Counted from the first letter of the stretch, positions 1 to 8,923 are shown. The stretch: DNA of 64,000 nt from Nonomuraea longispora (GCF_004348345.1 NZ_SMJZ01000011.1:1-64000); one strand, 5' to 3'. Program-made: numbers and translations. Notes: a model not told the origin generated them from the letters alone.

Positions 1-319
1 GTACTGGTCGTGGATCAGCGTGGACGACTGGGTGGGAGCCGCACTACATGTCCTGAAAAATCAGGATGTGGAGGGGCCGGTCAACTTCACCTCGCCCTCC
101 CCCGTCACCAACGCCGAGTTCACGAGGACACTCGGGAAAACCCTGCGCAGAAGCACGATGCCGATCCCCGTGCCGGCGTTCGCGCTGTCCGCGGGGCTCG
201 GCGAGTTCGCCCGCGAGGCGCTGCTCCCGGGCCACCGGATCCTGCCGGCGAAGCTGACCGCCTCGGGCTACCGCTTCGCGCATACCAGTCTCGACGAGGC
301 GCTCAGCGCCGTACTCTAG
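1..319 (+). CDS. NAD-dependent epimerase, TIGR01777 (SDR39U1/YfcH) family, C-terminal part
   Basis: Only the last ~105 codons are present; the reading frame is open from base 2 to the TAG at 317-319. The peptide begins YWSWISVDDWVGA, the 'SWIHIDD' block that TIGR01777 epimerases carry after the Rossmann core. It continues with a PVTNAEFTRTLG segment and ends with the usual PxxLxxxGYxFxxxxLDEAL tail. The family has an extended-SDR fold binding NAD(P); its substrate is generally unknown. The N-terminal Gly-rich nucleotide loop lies outside the window. It sits 42 bp upstream of the peptidase S51 gene on the same strand. Confidence 0.8.
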   Translation, partial: YWSWISVDDWVGAALHVLKNQDVEGPVNFTSPSPVTNAEFTRTLGKTLRRSTMPIPVPAFALSAGLGEFAREALLPGHRILPAKLTASGYRFAHTSLDEALSAVL

Positions 320-361
320 GATGCCGTTCCACTTCTTTCAGCACGTCGGGAGAACCTTGAC

Positions 362-1099
362 ATGAGCCGGTCAGGACAGTCGCACATCCTCGCCATCGGC
401 GGTGGATCGTTCCGCCCGAGCAGCCGCTACAGCTTCATCGAGGCGAGCCCGCTGCTGCGCTACGGTCTCGACCTGACCGGACAGGACCGCCCGAAGCTCG
501 GCCTGGTCGCCACGGCGCTCGGCGACTCGAGCGACTGGCTGCTCAAGATGTACGGCGCCTTCGCCGGCTGGGACGTCGAGCTGAGCCACCTGACGGTCTT
601 CCCGATGCCGAACGTGGCCGATCCCCGGGCCTGGATGCTCGAACAGGACATGATCTACGTCAGCGGCGGCAGCGTCGCCAACCTCATGGCGCTGTGGCGG
701 CTGCACGGCCTCGACGAAGCGTTCGCCGAGGCGTGGCAGGCGGGCGTGGTGCTGTCCGGACAGAGCGCGGGCGCGTTGTGCTGGCACGTCGGGGGCAACA
801 CCGACTCCTTCGGCCCCGAACTGCAGGTGTGGGCCGAGGGCATGGCCCTGCTGCCCTACTCGTGCGGCGTCCACTACGACTCCGACCCGCAGCGCCGCGA
901 GCTGCTGCAGAGGTCGGTGGCCGACGGCGAACTGCCCGGCGGTTACGCCGCCGACGAGGGCGTGGGGCTGCACTACGTGGGCACCGAGTTCATCCAGGCC
1001 GTGACCGTCGAGCCGGCCGGCTACGCGTACAAGCTGGAGCACGACGGCGCCAGCGGGGTCAAGGAGGTCAGGATCGAGCCACGGTTGCTGACCCCCTGA
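362..1099 (+). CDS. Peptidase S51 (dipeptidase E / cyanophycinase-like)
   Basis: 245-residue cytoplasmic protein with a class-I glutamine-amidotransferase-like fold. The nucleophile elbow VLSGQSAGALCW near residue 136 contains the catalytic Ser of family S51, and the HYDSDPQRR stretch downstream matches the His region of PepE-type enzymes. Family members release N-terminal Asp from dipeptides or degrade cyanophycin; the exact substrate here is not visible. The length fits the family (230-260). The ATG at 362 is the first in-frame start after the upstream stop. Followed 37 bp later by lipB. Confidence 0.85.
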   Translation: MSRSGQSHILAIGGGSFRPSSRYSFIEASPLLRYGLDLTGQDRPKLGLVATALGDSSDWLLKMYGAFAGWDVELSHLTVFPMPNVADPRAWMLEQDMIYVSGGSVANLMALWRLHGLDEAFAEAWQAGVVLSGQSAGALCWHVGGNTDSFGPELQVWAEGMALLPYSCGVHYDSDPQRRELLQRSVADGELPGGYAADEGVGLHYVGTEFIQAVTVEPAGYAYKLEHDGASGVKEVRIEPRLLTP

Positions 1100-1136
1100 T
1101 TACCCTTCGAAGGTTCGGGAACGGCACAATAGGCTC

Positions 1137-1829
1137 ATGCGCCCCATCCACGGGGACGATCCCCACGCACTCGCCATCGTCCGCCTAGGTGTCGACGTCC
1201 CCTACGAGCAGGCCTGGTCGCTGCAGCGCTGGGTGCACGACAAACGGGTCGCCGGCGCGCTGACCGACACCGTCCTGCTCCTGGAGCACGCGCCCGTCTA
1301 CACCGCGGGCAAGCGCACCGCCCCGCACGAGCGGCCTGCCGACGGCACCCCGGTCATCGACGTCGACCGGGGTGGCCGGCTCACCTGGCACGGCCCAGGG
1401 CAGCTCGTCGCCTACCCCATCGTGGCAATCACCGACGTGGTCGCCTACGCCTGCCGCCTGGAAGACGTGATGATCCAGATCTGCGCCGACTTCGGCGTCA
1501 CGGCCAGGCGCATACGCGGACGCGGCGGCGTCTGGGCGGTCGGCGACCCCACTCTCGGCCTGCCCGACCGCCAGCTCGGCGCGGTCGGGCTGCGGGTCAC
1601 GCGCGGCGTCACCATGCACGGCTTCGCCCTCAACTGCGCCAACGACCCGCGCTGGTTCAACCGCATCGCGCCGTGCGGCATCCCCGGCGTGGGCGTCTCC
1701 TCGTTGTCGGCGGAGACTGGCCGGCGCATCGTGGTCGAGGAGGTCATGCCGATCGCGGAGAAGCGGCTGGCCGAGGCGCTCGGCATGGAGCCGTACGACC
1801 TGCACGAGGAAGACCTGCTCCGCCGGTGA
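1137..1829 (+). CDS. lipB: Octanoyltransferase LipB (catalytic Lys replaced)
   Basis: 230 residues. LipB moves octanoyl groups from acyl carrier protein to lipoyl-dependent proteins, before sulfur insertion by LipA. Family blocks are clear: LLEHAPVYTAGKRT, RGGRLTWHGPGQLVAYPI, VTMHGFALNC and the catalytic-Cys block APCGIPGVGVSSLSAE with Cys180. The Lys of the Cys/Lys dyad normally lies in an (R)K-hydrophobic-A-A-I-G segment. Here the aligned segment is RQLGAVG, giving Gln146. The usual GRSGVW motif reads GRGGVW. Everything else looks intact and lipA follows at the expected place, so the gene is probably expressed, but its activity is open to question. Confidence 0.93.
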   Translation: MRPIHGDDPHALAIVRLGVDVPYEQAWSLQRWVHDKRVAGALTDTVLLLEHAPVYTAGKRTAPHERPADGTPVIDVDRGGRLTWHGPGQLVAYPIVAITDVVAYACRLEDVMIQICADFGVTARRIRGRGGVWAVGDPTLGLPDRQLGAVGLRVTRGVTMHGFALNCANDPRWFNRIAPCGIPGVGVSSLSAETGRRIVVEEVMPIAEKRLAEALGMEPYDLHEEDLLRR

Positions 1830-2090
1830 CCGGACCGGCACCTGACCGTGCCGGGAACGCCGGCGTCACGCCCGTGGATCATCCCGGGTTCCCCGGTGCG
1901 CGGCCGTCGGGCGGGCGTCGAGCGCCCCGCGACGGTGGCGGTCGTGGACCTGGCCGCGCCCCGCGACCCTGGCCTGCCGACGAGGGCCGCGCCCCGGCCG
2001 CAACGCGGGCGATCGGCGGGTTCGGCCTGGTCACGTGAGCGCGTACGCCCCCTCGGACGGCGCGCTTCGCGGGAGACGTAAGCTGAGAAC

Positions 2091-3020
2091 GTGACCGTTG
2101 CTCCTGAAGGCCGAAAGCTCCTCCGCCTGGAGGTGCGCAACGCCGAAACCCCTATCGAGCGCAAGCCCCCGTGGATCAAGACCAAGCTCAAGACGGGCCC
2201 CGAATACACCGAGCTCAAGTCGCTGGTGCGCCGGGAGGGCCTGCACACGGTCTGTGAAGAGGCGGGCTGCCCCAACATCTACGAGTGCTGGGAAGACCGC
2301 GAGGCGACCTTCCTCATCGGCGGCGACCAGTGCACGCGCCGCTGCGACTTCTGCCAGATCGACACGGGCAAACCCAAGGAATACGACCGCGACGAGCCGC
2401 GCAGGGTGGCCGAGTCCGTCCAGCAGATGGGCCTGCGCTACGCGACCGTCACGGGCGTGGCCCGCGACGACCTGCCCGACGGCGGCGCCTGGCTCTACGC
2501 CGAGACCGCGCGGCAGATCCACGCGCTGCTGCCCGGCTGCGGCGTCGAGCTGCTGGTGCCCGACTTCAACGGCAACCGCGACCAGCTGGAGGAGGTCTTC
2601 TCCAGCAAGCCTGAGGTGTTCGCGCACAACGTCGAGACGGTGCCGCGGATCTTCAAGCGCATCCGCCCGGCCTTCCGCTACGAGCGTTCCCTCCAGGTGA
2701 TCACGACGGCCCGCGAGGCCGGACTGGTCACCAAGTCCAACCTGATCCTGGGCATGGGCGAGACGCGGGAAGAGATCACCGAGGCCATGCGCGACCTCCA
2801 CGCCGCCGGCACCGACCTGCTGACGATCACCCAATACCTGCGGCCCACGCCGCGCCACCACCCGGTGGAGCGATGGGTGAAGCCGGAGGAGTTCGTCGAG
2901 CTGCAGGCCGAGGCCGAGACCATCGGGTTCGCCGGTGTGCTGTCCGGTCCGCTGGTCCGCTCGTCCTACCGGGCGGGCAGGCTCTACAAGCAGGCCATCG
3001 AGGCACGCCAGACCGCTTGA
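2091..3020 (+). CDS. lipA: Lipoyl synthase LipA
   Basis: 309-residue radical-SAM enzyme that inserts two sulfurs into protein-bound octanoyl groups. All diagnostic cysteines are present: the auxiliary cluster motif [12 protein letters not shown] (residues ~55-66), the radical-SAM motif CTRRCDFC (~81-88) and the C-terminal RSSY signature (VRSSYRAG), whose Ser ligates the auxiliary cluster. Length is typical. The start is the GTG at 2091, giving the normal N-terminus ahead of '[12 protein letters not shown]'. It lies 261 bp downstream of lipB; that spacer shows no gene. A strong hairpin follows 11 bp after the stop. Confidence 0.97.
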   Translation: MTVAPEGRKLLRLEVRNAETPIERKPPWIKTKLKTGPEYTELKSLVRREGLHTVCEEAGCPNIYECWEDREATFLIGGDQCTRRCDFCQIDTGKPKEYDRDEPRRVAESVQQMGLRYATVTGVARDDLPDGGAWLYAETARQIHALLPGCGVELLVPDFNGNRDQLEEVFSSKPEVFAHNVETVPRIFKRIRPAFRYERSLQVITTAREAGLVTKSNLILGMGETREEITEAMRDLHAAGTDLLTITQYLRPTPRHHPVERWVKPEEFVELQAEAETIGFAGVLSGPLVRSSYRAGRLYKQAIEARQTA

Positions 3021-3030
3021 TCGGCACAGA

Positions 3031-3063
3031 CGGGGCCCCGGGTGCGCGCCGCCCGGGGCCCCG
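3031..3063 (+). terminator. Hairpin terminator after lipA
   Basis: Perfect 12-bp stem (CGGGGCCCCGGG at 3031-3042 paired with 3052-3063) with a 9-nt loop, starting 11 bp after the lipA stop. There is no T-tract, as is usual for actinomycete hairpin terminators. Confidence 0.75.
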
Positions 3064-3499
3064 CCGTGTCCGGCGGCTGTCAGCATGACCTGCATGGCCG
3101 CACGGCCGGGCCGCCGACGGGAGGACCACGAGGCACGGGCGTTCTCATCCGCACCAGCGGCTTACCAGCCACCGTCGCCGTCCATCACCCGTACCGGCTG
3201 TTCCGGACAGGAGCGCAGGGCGGTGGCCGCGCCGTCCTGGGCGCCGGTGGAGGCGGTCGCGGACACTCTCGCCCCCGAGGTGGACGTGCTGGGGCCGGGC
3301 AACCGGCTGCCCGCCGGCCGGCGACGCGCACCCAGCCGGCGCTCGTGCGCAACGGCGAGGCCGGTCCCCGTGCATGGCTCGCGCGGGCAGGCGGTGGAGG
3401 GCGAGCCGGCGGGCGGCCAAGGTCACGATCCAGACCGGAAGCGAAAATGGCCGGGCCGCGTTTTCCCTCCTGCACCAGTTGGTTTGTATCCTTCTGAGC
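3064..3499. other. Non-coding spacer between lipA and the DUF4191 gene
   Basis: 436 bp with G+C similar to coding DNA. The open frames crossing it carry no recognisable motif and show no coding-like residue pattern. At its right end, TATCCT (3487-3492) sits 7 nt before the ATG at 3500 and could be a -10 hexamer for a leaderless transcript. No clear -35 is seen. Confidence 0.4.
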
Positions 3500-4180
3500 A
3501 TGGCAAAGTCCGAGGACCCAGAGAAGCCGGGGCGCATCAAGCAGCTCCGCATGATCGCGAAGATCATCAAGCAGGCCAATCCCAAGGGGATGCCGATCGT
3601 CTTCCTTTCGGCGGTGGGCACGCTGGCCGTGGTCGTCGTGATCGGCCTGGTCACGGACTACTTGTGGTATTCGGTGTTCATCGGCGTGCTGGCCGCGTTC
3701 ACCGTCGGGCTGGTGGTGTTCGGCCAGCTGGCGCAGAAGGCGCAATATTCGATCCTGCACGGCCAGACGGGCGCCGCGGCGGCGGTGCTGGAGGGCATGC
3801 GGGGCAACTGGCAGGTCACCCCGGCCATCGCGGTCAACCGCGACCAGGACCTCATCCACCTCGTGGTGGGCTATCCGGGCGTCGTGCTGGTGTCGGAGGG
3901 GCCGGGCAACCGGGTGGCGAAGATGCTGGCGGCGGAGAAGAAGCGGGTCGCGCGGGTGGTGCTGGGCGTCGAGATCTACGACATCCAGTGCGGCGACGGC
4001 GAAGGCCAGGTGCCGATCAGCAAGTTGCAGCGCCACATCATGAAGCTGCCGCGCAACCTGAAGAAGCCCGCGGTCAACGAGGTCAAGGACCGCCTGCGGT
4101 CACTCCCGAAGAACATGCCGATGCCCAAGGGGCCGATGCCCAAGGGCGCCCGCATGCCGCGCGGCCCCAAGATGCGCTAG
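3500..4180 (+). CDS. DUF4191 family membrane protein
   Basis: 226 residues. A basic N-terminus (MAKSEDPEKPGRIKQLRMI) is followed by two membrane segments (about 33-52 and 56-73), a soluble domain (AVLEGMRGNWQVTPAIAVNR through VVLGVEIYD) and a Lys/Pro/Met-rich tail with repeated MPKGPMPKG. This is the DUF4191 protein found next to lipA across actinobacteria; function unknown. The ATG at 3500 was preferred over in-frame upstream codons because it begins where the family begins. No Shine-Dalgarno is visible, so a leaderless mRNA is possible. The TAG overlaps the GTG of the next gene. Confidence 0.9.
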   Translation: MAKSEDPEKPGRIKQLRMIAKIIKQANPKGMPIVFLSAVGTLAVVVVIGLVTDYLWYSVFIGVLAAFTVGLVVFGQLAQKAQYSILHGQTGAAAAVLEGMRGNWQVTPAIAVNRDQDLIHLVVGYPGVVLVSEGPGNRVAKMLAAEKKRVARVVLGVEIYDIQCGDGEGQVPISKLQRHIMKLPRNLKKPAVNEVKDRLRSLPKNMPMPKGPMPKGARMPRGPKMR

Positions 4181-4944
4181 TGTCGTCGGTCTCCTCGCGG
4201 GCCAATCGCGGCTGGTGGGACGGCAACGCCGACGACTACCAGGCCGAGCACGGCGGCTTCCTGCGCGACAGCGGGTTCGTCTGGTGCCCTGAAGGTGTGG
4301 ACGAGGCCGACGCGCACCTGCTCGGAGAGGTGCGGGGCCGGCGGGTGCTGGAGATCGGCTGCGGGGCGGCGCAGTGCGCCCGGTGGCTGGTGTCACAGGG
4401 TGCCGAGGTCGCCGCGTTCGACCTTTCTTACCGGCAGTTGCTCCACGCCAGGCGCATCGACCTCGGCACCGGCCTGCGCGTTCCCGTGCTCCAGGCCGAC
4501 GCCGAGTCGCTGCCGTTCGCCGCAGGCTCCTTCGACCTGGCCTGCTCGGCGTACGGAGCGCTGCCGTTCGCGGCCGATCCCCTCGCCGTGTTCCGCGAGG
4601 TGCGCAGGGTGCTGCGGCCGGGCGGCCGGTTCGTGTTCTCGGTGAGCCATCCCGTCCGGTGGGCGTTCCCCGACGATCCCGGGCCGCGCGGTCTCACGTC
4701 CGACCGGCCGTACTTCGACCGCTCCCCCTACGTGGAGCGCGACGAGCACGGCGCCGTGACGTACGCCGAGCACCACCGCACGATGGGCGACTGGGTGAAT
4801 CTGCTGGTGGAGTCGGGGCTGACCGTCACCGGGCTGCTGGAGCCCGAATGGCCCGAGGGGCACGAGCGGGTGTGGGGCGGCTGGAGCCCGCTGCGCGGCC
4901 GTCACCTCCCGGGCACGGCCATCTTCAGCTGCTCGCGTTCCTAG
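4180..4944 (+). CDS. Class I SAM-dependent methyltransferase
   Basis: 254 residues. SAM-binding motif I is VLEIGCGAAQCARWL (about residue 57). An acidic motif II follows (EVAAFDLSYRQLLHARR), then motif III/IV as DAESLPFAAGSFDLACS and VRRVLRPGGRFVFSV. The fold is that of Methyltransf_11 (UbiE/Cfr-like) enzymes; the substrate cannot be read from sequence. The GTG start at 4180 shares a base with the TAG of the DUF4191 gene, suggesting translational coupling. The last 20 bp overlap the 3' end of the convergent glycosidase-like gene. Confidence 0.88.
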   Translation: MSSVSSRANRGWWDGNADDYQAEHGGFLRDSGFVWCPEGVDEADAHLLGEVRGRRVLEIGCGAAQCARWLVSQGAEVAAFDLSYRQLLHARRIDLGTGLRVPVLQADAESLPFAAGSFDLACSAYGALPFAADPLAVFREVRRVLRPGGRFVFSVSHPVRWAFPDDPGPRGLTSDRPYFDRSPYVERDEHGAVTYAEHHRTMGDWVNLLVESGLTVTGLLEPEWPEGHERVWGGWSPLRGRHLPGTAIFSCSRS

Positions 4945-5863
4945 CGGCCATGGTGTGGAAGATCTCCTTGGGCTTCCACCTCTTCTCGTCGAGCATCCTG
5001 ACCACGCCGTAGGAGCCGAGGTCGTCCTCGCCGGTCCTGTTGTAGGCGGCGAAGGTGAACCACAGGGCGGTGTCGACGCCCTCCTGCTCGAAGATGTCCA
5101 TCAGTTCGGTGTAATAGCGGACCTGCTCCCCCTCGTCGCGCACCGCGCCTTCCGGCACCACCCAGGCCGAGCCGCCCCGCTCGCCCGCCCCCTGGTAGGG
5201 GCAGGTGCCGAACTCGGTGACCGCGACCGGCTTGCCCTGCTTGAAGTGCGCCCGCAGCTCGCCGGTGAAGTCGTGCGCGTTGTACGCCGCGCGGTAGGCG
5301 TCCACGCCCGCCACGTCGAACGGCGCCCAGTCGACCGGCTCCCACGGCCCGGCGGCGTAGCTGAGCCGGCCTCCGAACCTCGGCCGCACGGTCTCGGCCA
5401 CCTTCGCCAGGTAGGCGTTGAAGCGCGGCATGACCTGCATGAGCGTCGTCCACCACTGCACGTCGGCGGTCATGATCGTGTCGAGCCGGTCGCGGTAGGC
5501 CGCCCCCTCCATGAAACCGTGGCCGAAGACGGTGAGCTCGCAGCCGGTGACCAGCACCACGTCGCCGCCGGCGCGGCGCAGGGCCTCGGCACGCTCGGCC
5601 GACTCGGTGAACAGCGCCAGCATCTCGTCCTCCGTCAGGTCGACGGGGAAGGGGGCGTACCAGACCTCCAGGCCGGCCGCGACGGCGCGTTCGGCGGCGG
5701 CGGTGATGCGCCCGGGGTCGCGGCCGGAGACGCGGACCGAGTCGCAGCGCAGGTCGCGGGCGATGGTGCGCATGTCGCGCTCGACGTCTTCGAGGTCGAA
5801 CGACCTGCGGCTCAGGTCGTCGCCCGGGAGGAACCCCGTGTCATAGTTGATGCCCTTCTTCAT
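4925..5863 (-). CDS. Glycoside-hydrolase-like TIM-barrel protein
   Basis: 312 residues, no signal peptide. The N-terminus MKKGINYDTGFLPGDDLSRR leads to alternating strand/helix repeats of a (beta/alpha)8 barrel. Features include VLVTGCELTVFGHGF, the WTTLMQVMPRFNAYLAKVAETVRP helix region (split WTTLMQVMPRF / NAYLAK), and KPVAVTEFGTC, whose Glu is placed like a clan GH-A nucleophile. A C-terminal ALWFTFAAYN strand follows. Relatives are often called 'abortive infection protein', but nothing here indicates phage defence. It follows the TetR gene with a 4-bp overlap (ATGA), so the two form an operon and TetR probably controls it. Confidence 0.7.
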   Translation of the reverse strand: MKKGINYDTGFLPGDDLSRRSFDLEDVERDMRTIARDLRCDSVRVSGRDPGRITAAAERAVAAGLEVWYAPFPVDLTEDEMLALFTESAERAEALRRAGGDVVLVTGCELTVFGHGFMEGAAYRDRLDTIMTADVQWWTTLMQVMPRFNAYLAKVAETVRPRFGGRLSYAAGPWEPVDWAPFDVAGVDAYRAAYNAHDFTGELRAHFKQGKPVAVTEFGTCPYQGAGERGGSAWVVPEGAVRDEGEQVRYYTELMDIFEQEGVDTALWFTFAAYNRTGEDDLGSYGVVRMLDEKRWKPKEIFHTMAARNASS

Positions 5864-6477
5864 GCTTCTCCTTTTACGTGCGTCAGCCCGTGCTCCAGGA
5901 GGTCGAAGGCCACCTCGACGTCTGCGGCCAACCGGCCGGCCGCCTGCTCCAGCGACGCGTCCGCGGCGAGCCGATGGAAGAAGGCCTCCTGGAGGGTGGT
6001 GATGGCGGCGGTGATCTGCGCGGCCATCAGGTGCGCCGTCAGATCCGGCTCACGGCCGTCCGCGAGGGCCGCGGCCAGCTCGTGACGCTGGCTCATCTGA
6101 GCTCCGTGCACCGCGGCCAGCAGGGCGGGGTTGGACGAGATCACGCGAATCCTGGTGATCAGCGTCTCGACGTCCATGTCCTTGGCCAACGGCACGGCCG
6201 TCGCCCGGCAGTGCGCGCGCAGGGCCCCGATCGGCGAGCACCCCTCAGGGCGGCCGGTCACGACGGCGGCCATGTCGTCCTGCACCCCGTCGGTGGCCAG
6301 GCACTCCTTGGTGGGGAAATAGCTGAACAGCGTCACCTTGGCGACTCCGGCCGCCTCGGCGATCTCGTTGACGGTCACCTGATCGTAACCACGCTCGTCG
6401 AACAGCCGCAGCGCCACCTGGGAGATGCGCCGGCGCGTCTGCTCCTTCTTCCGCTCCCTGAGCCCCGCCATCATCAT
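5860..6477 (-). CDS. TetR/AcrR family regulator
   Basis: About 205 residues. The N-terminal HTH reads RRRISQVALRLFDERGYDQV then VNEIAEAAGVAKVTLFSYFPTKE, a textbook TetR DNA-binding domain; the C-terminal half is a variable ligand domain. An in-frame ATG at 6495 would add six residues but lies inside a candidate operator, so one of the ATGs at 6471-6477 is preferred. Translationally coupled to the glycosidase-like gene downstream and likely its repressor and an autorepressor. Confidence 0.87.
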   Translation of the reverse strand: MMMAGLRERKKEQTRRRISQVALRLFDERGYDQVTVNEIAEAAGVAKVTLFSYFPTKECLATDGVQDDMAAVVTGRPEGCSPIGALRAHCRATAVPLAKDMDVETLITRIRVISSNPALLAAVHGAQMSQRHELAAALADGREPDLTAHLMAAQITAAITTLQEAFFHRLAADASLEQAAGRLAADVEVAFDLLEHGLTHVKGEA

Positions 6478-6494
6478 GCGGACAGCATAAACCA

Positions 6495-6520
6495 TACCGA
6501 GTTCAATTACCTACCCGGTA
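6495..6520. promoter_or_regulatory. Candidate TetR operator
   Basis: Imperfect inverted repeat with 8-bp arms TACCGAGT (6495-6502) and ACCCGGTA (6513-6520), matching 7 of 8 positions, spacer 10. It lies directly upstream of the TetR coding region, in the 57-bp gap to the RDD gene. Placement is as expected for TetR autoregulation; binding is inferred. Confidence 0.5.
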
Positions 6521-6534
6521 AGGCTTTTGCTTGC

Positions 6535-6996
6535 TCACATGCGCACGACCATGGTGTTGGACACGCGGTCGTGCACCCCTCGGTGGTCGCGGTCCCAGAT
6601 CAGGGCAGGCAGGGCCAGGGCGAGCAGCACGGTGCGCACCAGCACGGGCAGCAGCCGCGGATCGCCGCCGTCCATTGCGGCGACCCTGATGCCCGCCAGA
6701 CGGTGCCCGAAGGTCTGCCCCATGAGGCCGACCAGGAGCAGATACTGCACGGCGAAGGCGAGCGCCGGCGCCCACGGCGACTCGGCCGGGTTCATCCCGA
6801 ACAGCAACTGCACGACGACCCACGTGCAGATCATCCAGTCGATGACGAGCGCGGCGATCCTGCGGCCCCAGCCGGCGATCGACCCGCTGCCCTCCTCCGG
6901 CAGCCCGAGGCGCTCACCCGGGTATCCGAGATCGACCCCGGCGGAGCGGAGCCCGCCCAGCCACGTCTGTGTCCACCGAGGTTCCTTGCCGCTCAT
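6535..6996 (-). CDS. RDD family membrane protein
   Basis: 153 residues. A hydrophilic N-terminus (TQTWLGGLRSAGVDLGYPGE) is followed by the RDD signature: Arg in WGRRIAALVIDW, then the Asp. About three membrane segments follow, with the conserved GLMGQTFGHRLAGIRV block and a closing DRDHRGVHDRVSNT, the 'HDRxxxT' motif of the family. RDD proteins are small integral membrane proteins, some linked to ion transport. An RDD gene divergent from glnA is a conserved actinobacterial arrangement. The ATG at 6996 gives the family N-terminus. Confidence 0.9.
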   Translation of the reverse strand: MSGKEPRWTQTWLGGLRSAGVDLGYPGERLGLPEEGSGSIAGWGRRIAALVIDWMICTWVVVQLLFGMNPAESPWAPALAFAVQYLLLVGLMGQTFGHRLAGIRVAAMDGGDPRLLPVLVRTVLLALALPALIWDRDHRGVHDRVSNTMVVRM

Positions 6997-7287
6997 GGAG
7001 TCAACGGTAGCCGCCCGATGAGGCGGTCCGCTTCGTGACCCGGCCGCGTCACGGTGCTGGTCCCCACCGGGTGCATGGCCGTCGTCCCCGGACGGCCCGG
7101 ATCCCGGGAAGCCTGAAGCGGACGCGGGCGCTGCCTGCCTCGACAGGCGGACGCTGTTCGGCGGCGACCCCGCAGCTTTCCTCAAGACGGCCGAGCCGCC
7201 CACCGGCGTGTCCGGACCCGTACGCGCTGGAGGACGTCCCGTCCGGCACACGGACAGTGCGAGGCGTCGAAGCCCACGTGACTCCGC

Positions 7288-7325
7288 GTAACACGTGCGA
7301 AACAATCGAGACACCGGGTGGAAAC
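7288..7325 (+). promoter_or_regulatory. GlnR box upstream of glnA
   Basis: GTAAC (7288-7292), n6, GAAAC (7299-7303), n6, GACAC (7310-7314), n6, GAAAC (7321-7325). Four pentamers at exact 11-bp periodicity reproduce the two a/b half-site pairs of the published GlnR consensus (gTnAC-n6-GaAAC repeated). The box lies 51 bp before the glnA start. GlnR activates glnA in nitrogen-limited actinomycetes. A possible -10 (TAGCGT, 7336-7341) follows 10 bp downstream. Confidence 0.88.
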
Positions 7326-7375
7326 GGCCGAGTTCTAGCGTCGGCGTGATAGCCAGTCCCCAGGGAGGTTCGAGA

Positions 7376-8800
7376 GTGTTCAACTCCGCCGACGACGTCC
7401 TGAAGTTCATCAGTGACGAAGGGGTGCAGTTCGTCGATGTCAGGTTCACCGACCTGCCGGGGACGACTCACCACTTCACCTTTCCGGTAGAGAACTTCAG
7501 TGCGAGCGTCTTCACCGACGGACTCATGTTCGACGGATCGTCGATCCGTGGATTCCAGGCGATCCACGAGTCCGACATGCTGCTGCTGCCCGACCCGACC
7601 AGCGCCGTGGTCGACCCGTTCCGGCAGCACAAGACGCTCAACATCAACTTCTTCGTGCACGACCCGCTGACCGGCGAGGCCTACAGCCGTGACCCGCGCA
7701 ACGTCGCGCGCAAGGCCGAGGAATATCTCAAGGGCACCGGCATCGCCGACACGGTCTATTTCGGCCCCGAGGCCGAGTTCTACATCTTTGACGACGTGCG
7801 CTTCGAGACGAGGCAGAACGCCGGCTACTACTACATCGACTCGATCGAGGGCGCCTGGAACACCGGCAAGGCGACCGAGGGCGGCAACCTCGGTTACAAG
7901 CCGCGTTACAAGGGCGGCTATTTCCCGGTGCCGCCGATGGACCACTTCACCGACCTGCGCTCCGAGATGGTGCGCAACCTCATCGAGTGCGGCATCGAGG
8001 TCGAGATGCAGCACCACGAGGTCGGCACGGCCGGTCAGGCGGAGATCGACTTCAAGTTCGGCACGCTGCTCAGGACCGCCGACAACCTGATGCTGTACAA
8101 GTACATCATCAAGAGCACGGCGCTCGAATACGGCCACACGGTCACGTTCATGCCCAAGCCGATCTTCGGTGACAACGGCTCCGGCATGCACTGCCACCAG
8201 TCGCTGTGGAAGGACGGCTCGCCGCTCTTCTACGACGAGGTCGGCTACGCGGGCCTGTCCGACACCGCCCGCTACTACATCGGCGGCCTGCTCAAGCACG
8301 CGCCGTCGCTCCTGGCCTTCACCAACCCGACGGTCAACTCCTACCACCGTCTGGTGCCCGGCTACGAGGCCCCGGTCAACCTGGTCTACTCCCAGCGCAA
8401 CCGCTCGGCCTGCGTACGCATCCCGATCACGGGCTCCAACCCGAAGGCCAAGCGCATCGAGTTCCGGGTGCCCGACCCGTCGTGCAACCCCTACTTCGCG
8501 TTCTCGGCGATGATGATGGCCGGCGTAGACGGCATCCGCAACAAGATCGAACCGCCGGAGCCGGTCGACAAGGATCTCTACGAGCTCCCGCCGGAGGAGG
8601 CCCGCCAGGTGCCGCAGGTGCCCGGCTCGCTCACCGACGTGCTCAACGCGCTGGAGGACGACCACGACTACCTGCTCGAGGGCGGCGTGTTCACGCCCGA
8701 CCTGATCGAGACGTGGGTGGCGTACAAGCGCGAGAACGAGGTCGACCCGATCCGGCTGCGCCCGCACCCGCACGAGTTCGAGCTCTACTACGACGTGTGA
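7376..8800 (+). CDS. glnA: Glutamine synthetase type I (GSI-beta)
   Basis: 474 residues. It makes glutamine from glutamate, ammonia and ATP as a dodecamer. Signatures: [30 protein letters not shown] (metal-binding Glu), [19 protein letters not shown] (ATP-binding region), NRSACVRIP and [18 protein letters not shown]. Tyr402 in [10 protein letters not shown] is the adenylylation site acted on by GlnE, encoded at 21.1-24.1 kb. The GTG at 7376 has a good Shine-Dalgarno (GGGAGG at 7363-7368) and gives the family N-terminus [11 protein letters not shown]. Regulated by the GlnR box upstream and by adenylylation. Confidence 0.98.
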   Translation: MFNSADDVLKFISDEGVQFVDVRFTDLPGTTHHFTFPVENFSASVFTDGLMFDGSSIRGFQAIHESDMLLLPDPTSAVVDPFRQHKTLNINFFVHDPLTGEAYSRDPRNVARKAEEYLKGTGIADTVYFGPEAEFYIFDDVRFETRQNAGYYYIDSIEGAWNTGKATEGGNLGYKPRYKGGYFPVPPMDHFTDLRSEMVRNLIECGIEVEMQHHEVGTAGQAEIDFKFGTLLRTADNLMLYKYIIKSTALEYGHTVTFMPKPIFGDNGSGMHCHQSLWKDGSPLFYDEVGYAGLSDTARYYIGGLLKHAPSLLAFTNPTVNSYHRLVPGYEAPVNLVYSQRNRSACVRIPITGSNPKAKRIEFRVPDPSCNPYFAFSAMMMAGVDGIRNKIEPPEPVDKDLYELPPEEARQVPQVPGSLTDVLNALEDDHDYLLEGGVFTPDLIETWVAYKRENEVDPIRLRPHPHEFELYYDV

Positions 8801-8807
8801 CGGCGCG

Positions 8808-8838
8808 GTTTCCCGGCCTCGTCGATCTTCCGGGAAAC
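8808..8838 (+). terminator. First hairpin after glnA
   Basis: GTTTCCCGG (8808-8816) pairs with CCGGGAAAC (8830-8838): 9-bp stem, 13-nt loop, beginning 7 bp after the glnA stop. No T-tract. Could be a weak terminator or an mRNA 3'-end stabiliser. Confidence 0.5.
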
Positions 8839-8923
8839 GGGCGCTGAGCTGGGAAAACCTTGTCGTTAGTTGTCGTCGTTTGCAGTTGCTGGGCAACGTC
8901 CGCCCGAACAGAGACCGAACAGA

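Noticed and set aside
1848-2081. Open frame between lipB and lipA
   Set aside because: Arg/Pro/Ala-rich composition typical of high-G+C noise, no motif, no conserved gene at this position.
3145-3497. Open frames on both strands between lipA and the DUF4191 gene
   Set aside because: No recognisable motif, no good start, and composition consistent with non-coding G+C-rich DNA.
4925-5863. Phage-defence (abortive infection) gene, as relatives are often named
   Set aside because: The sequence reads as a TIM-barrel glycosidase-like protein; no Abi domain and no defence genes nearby.
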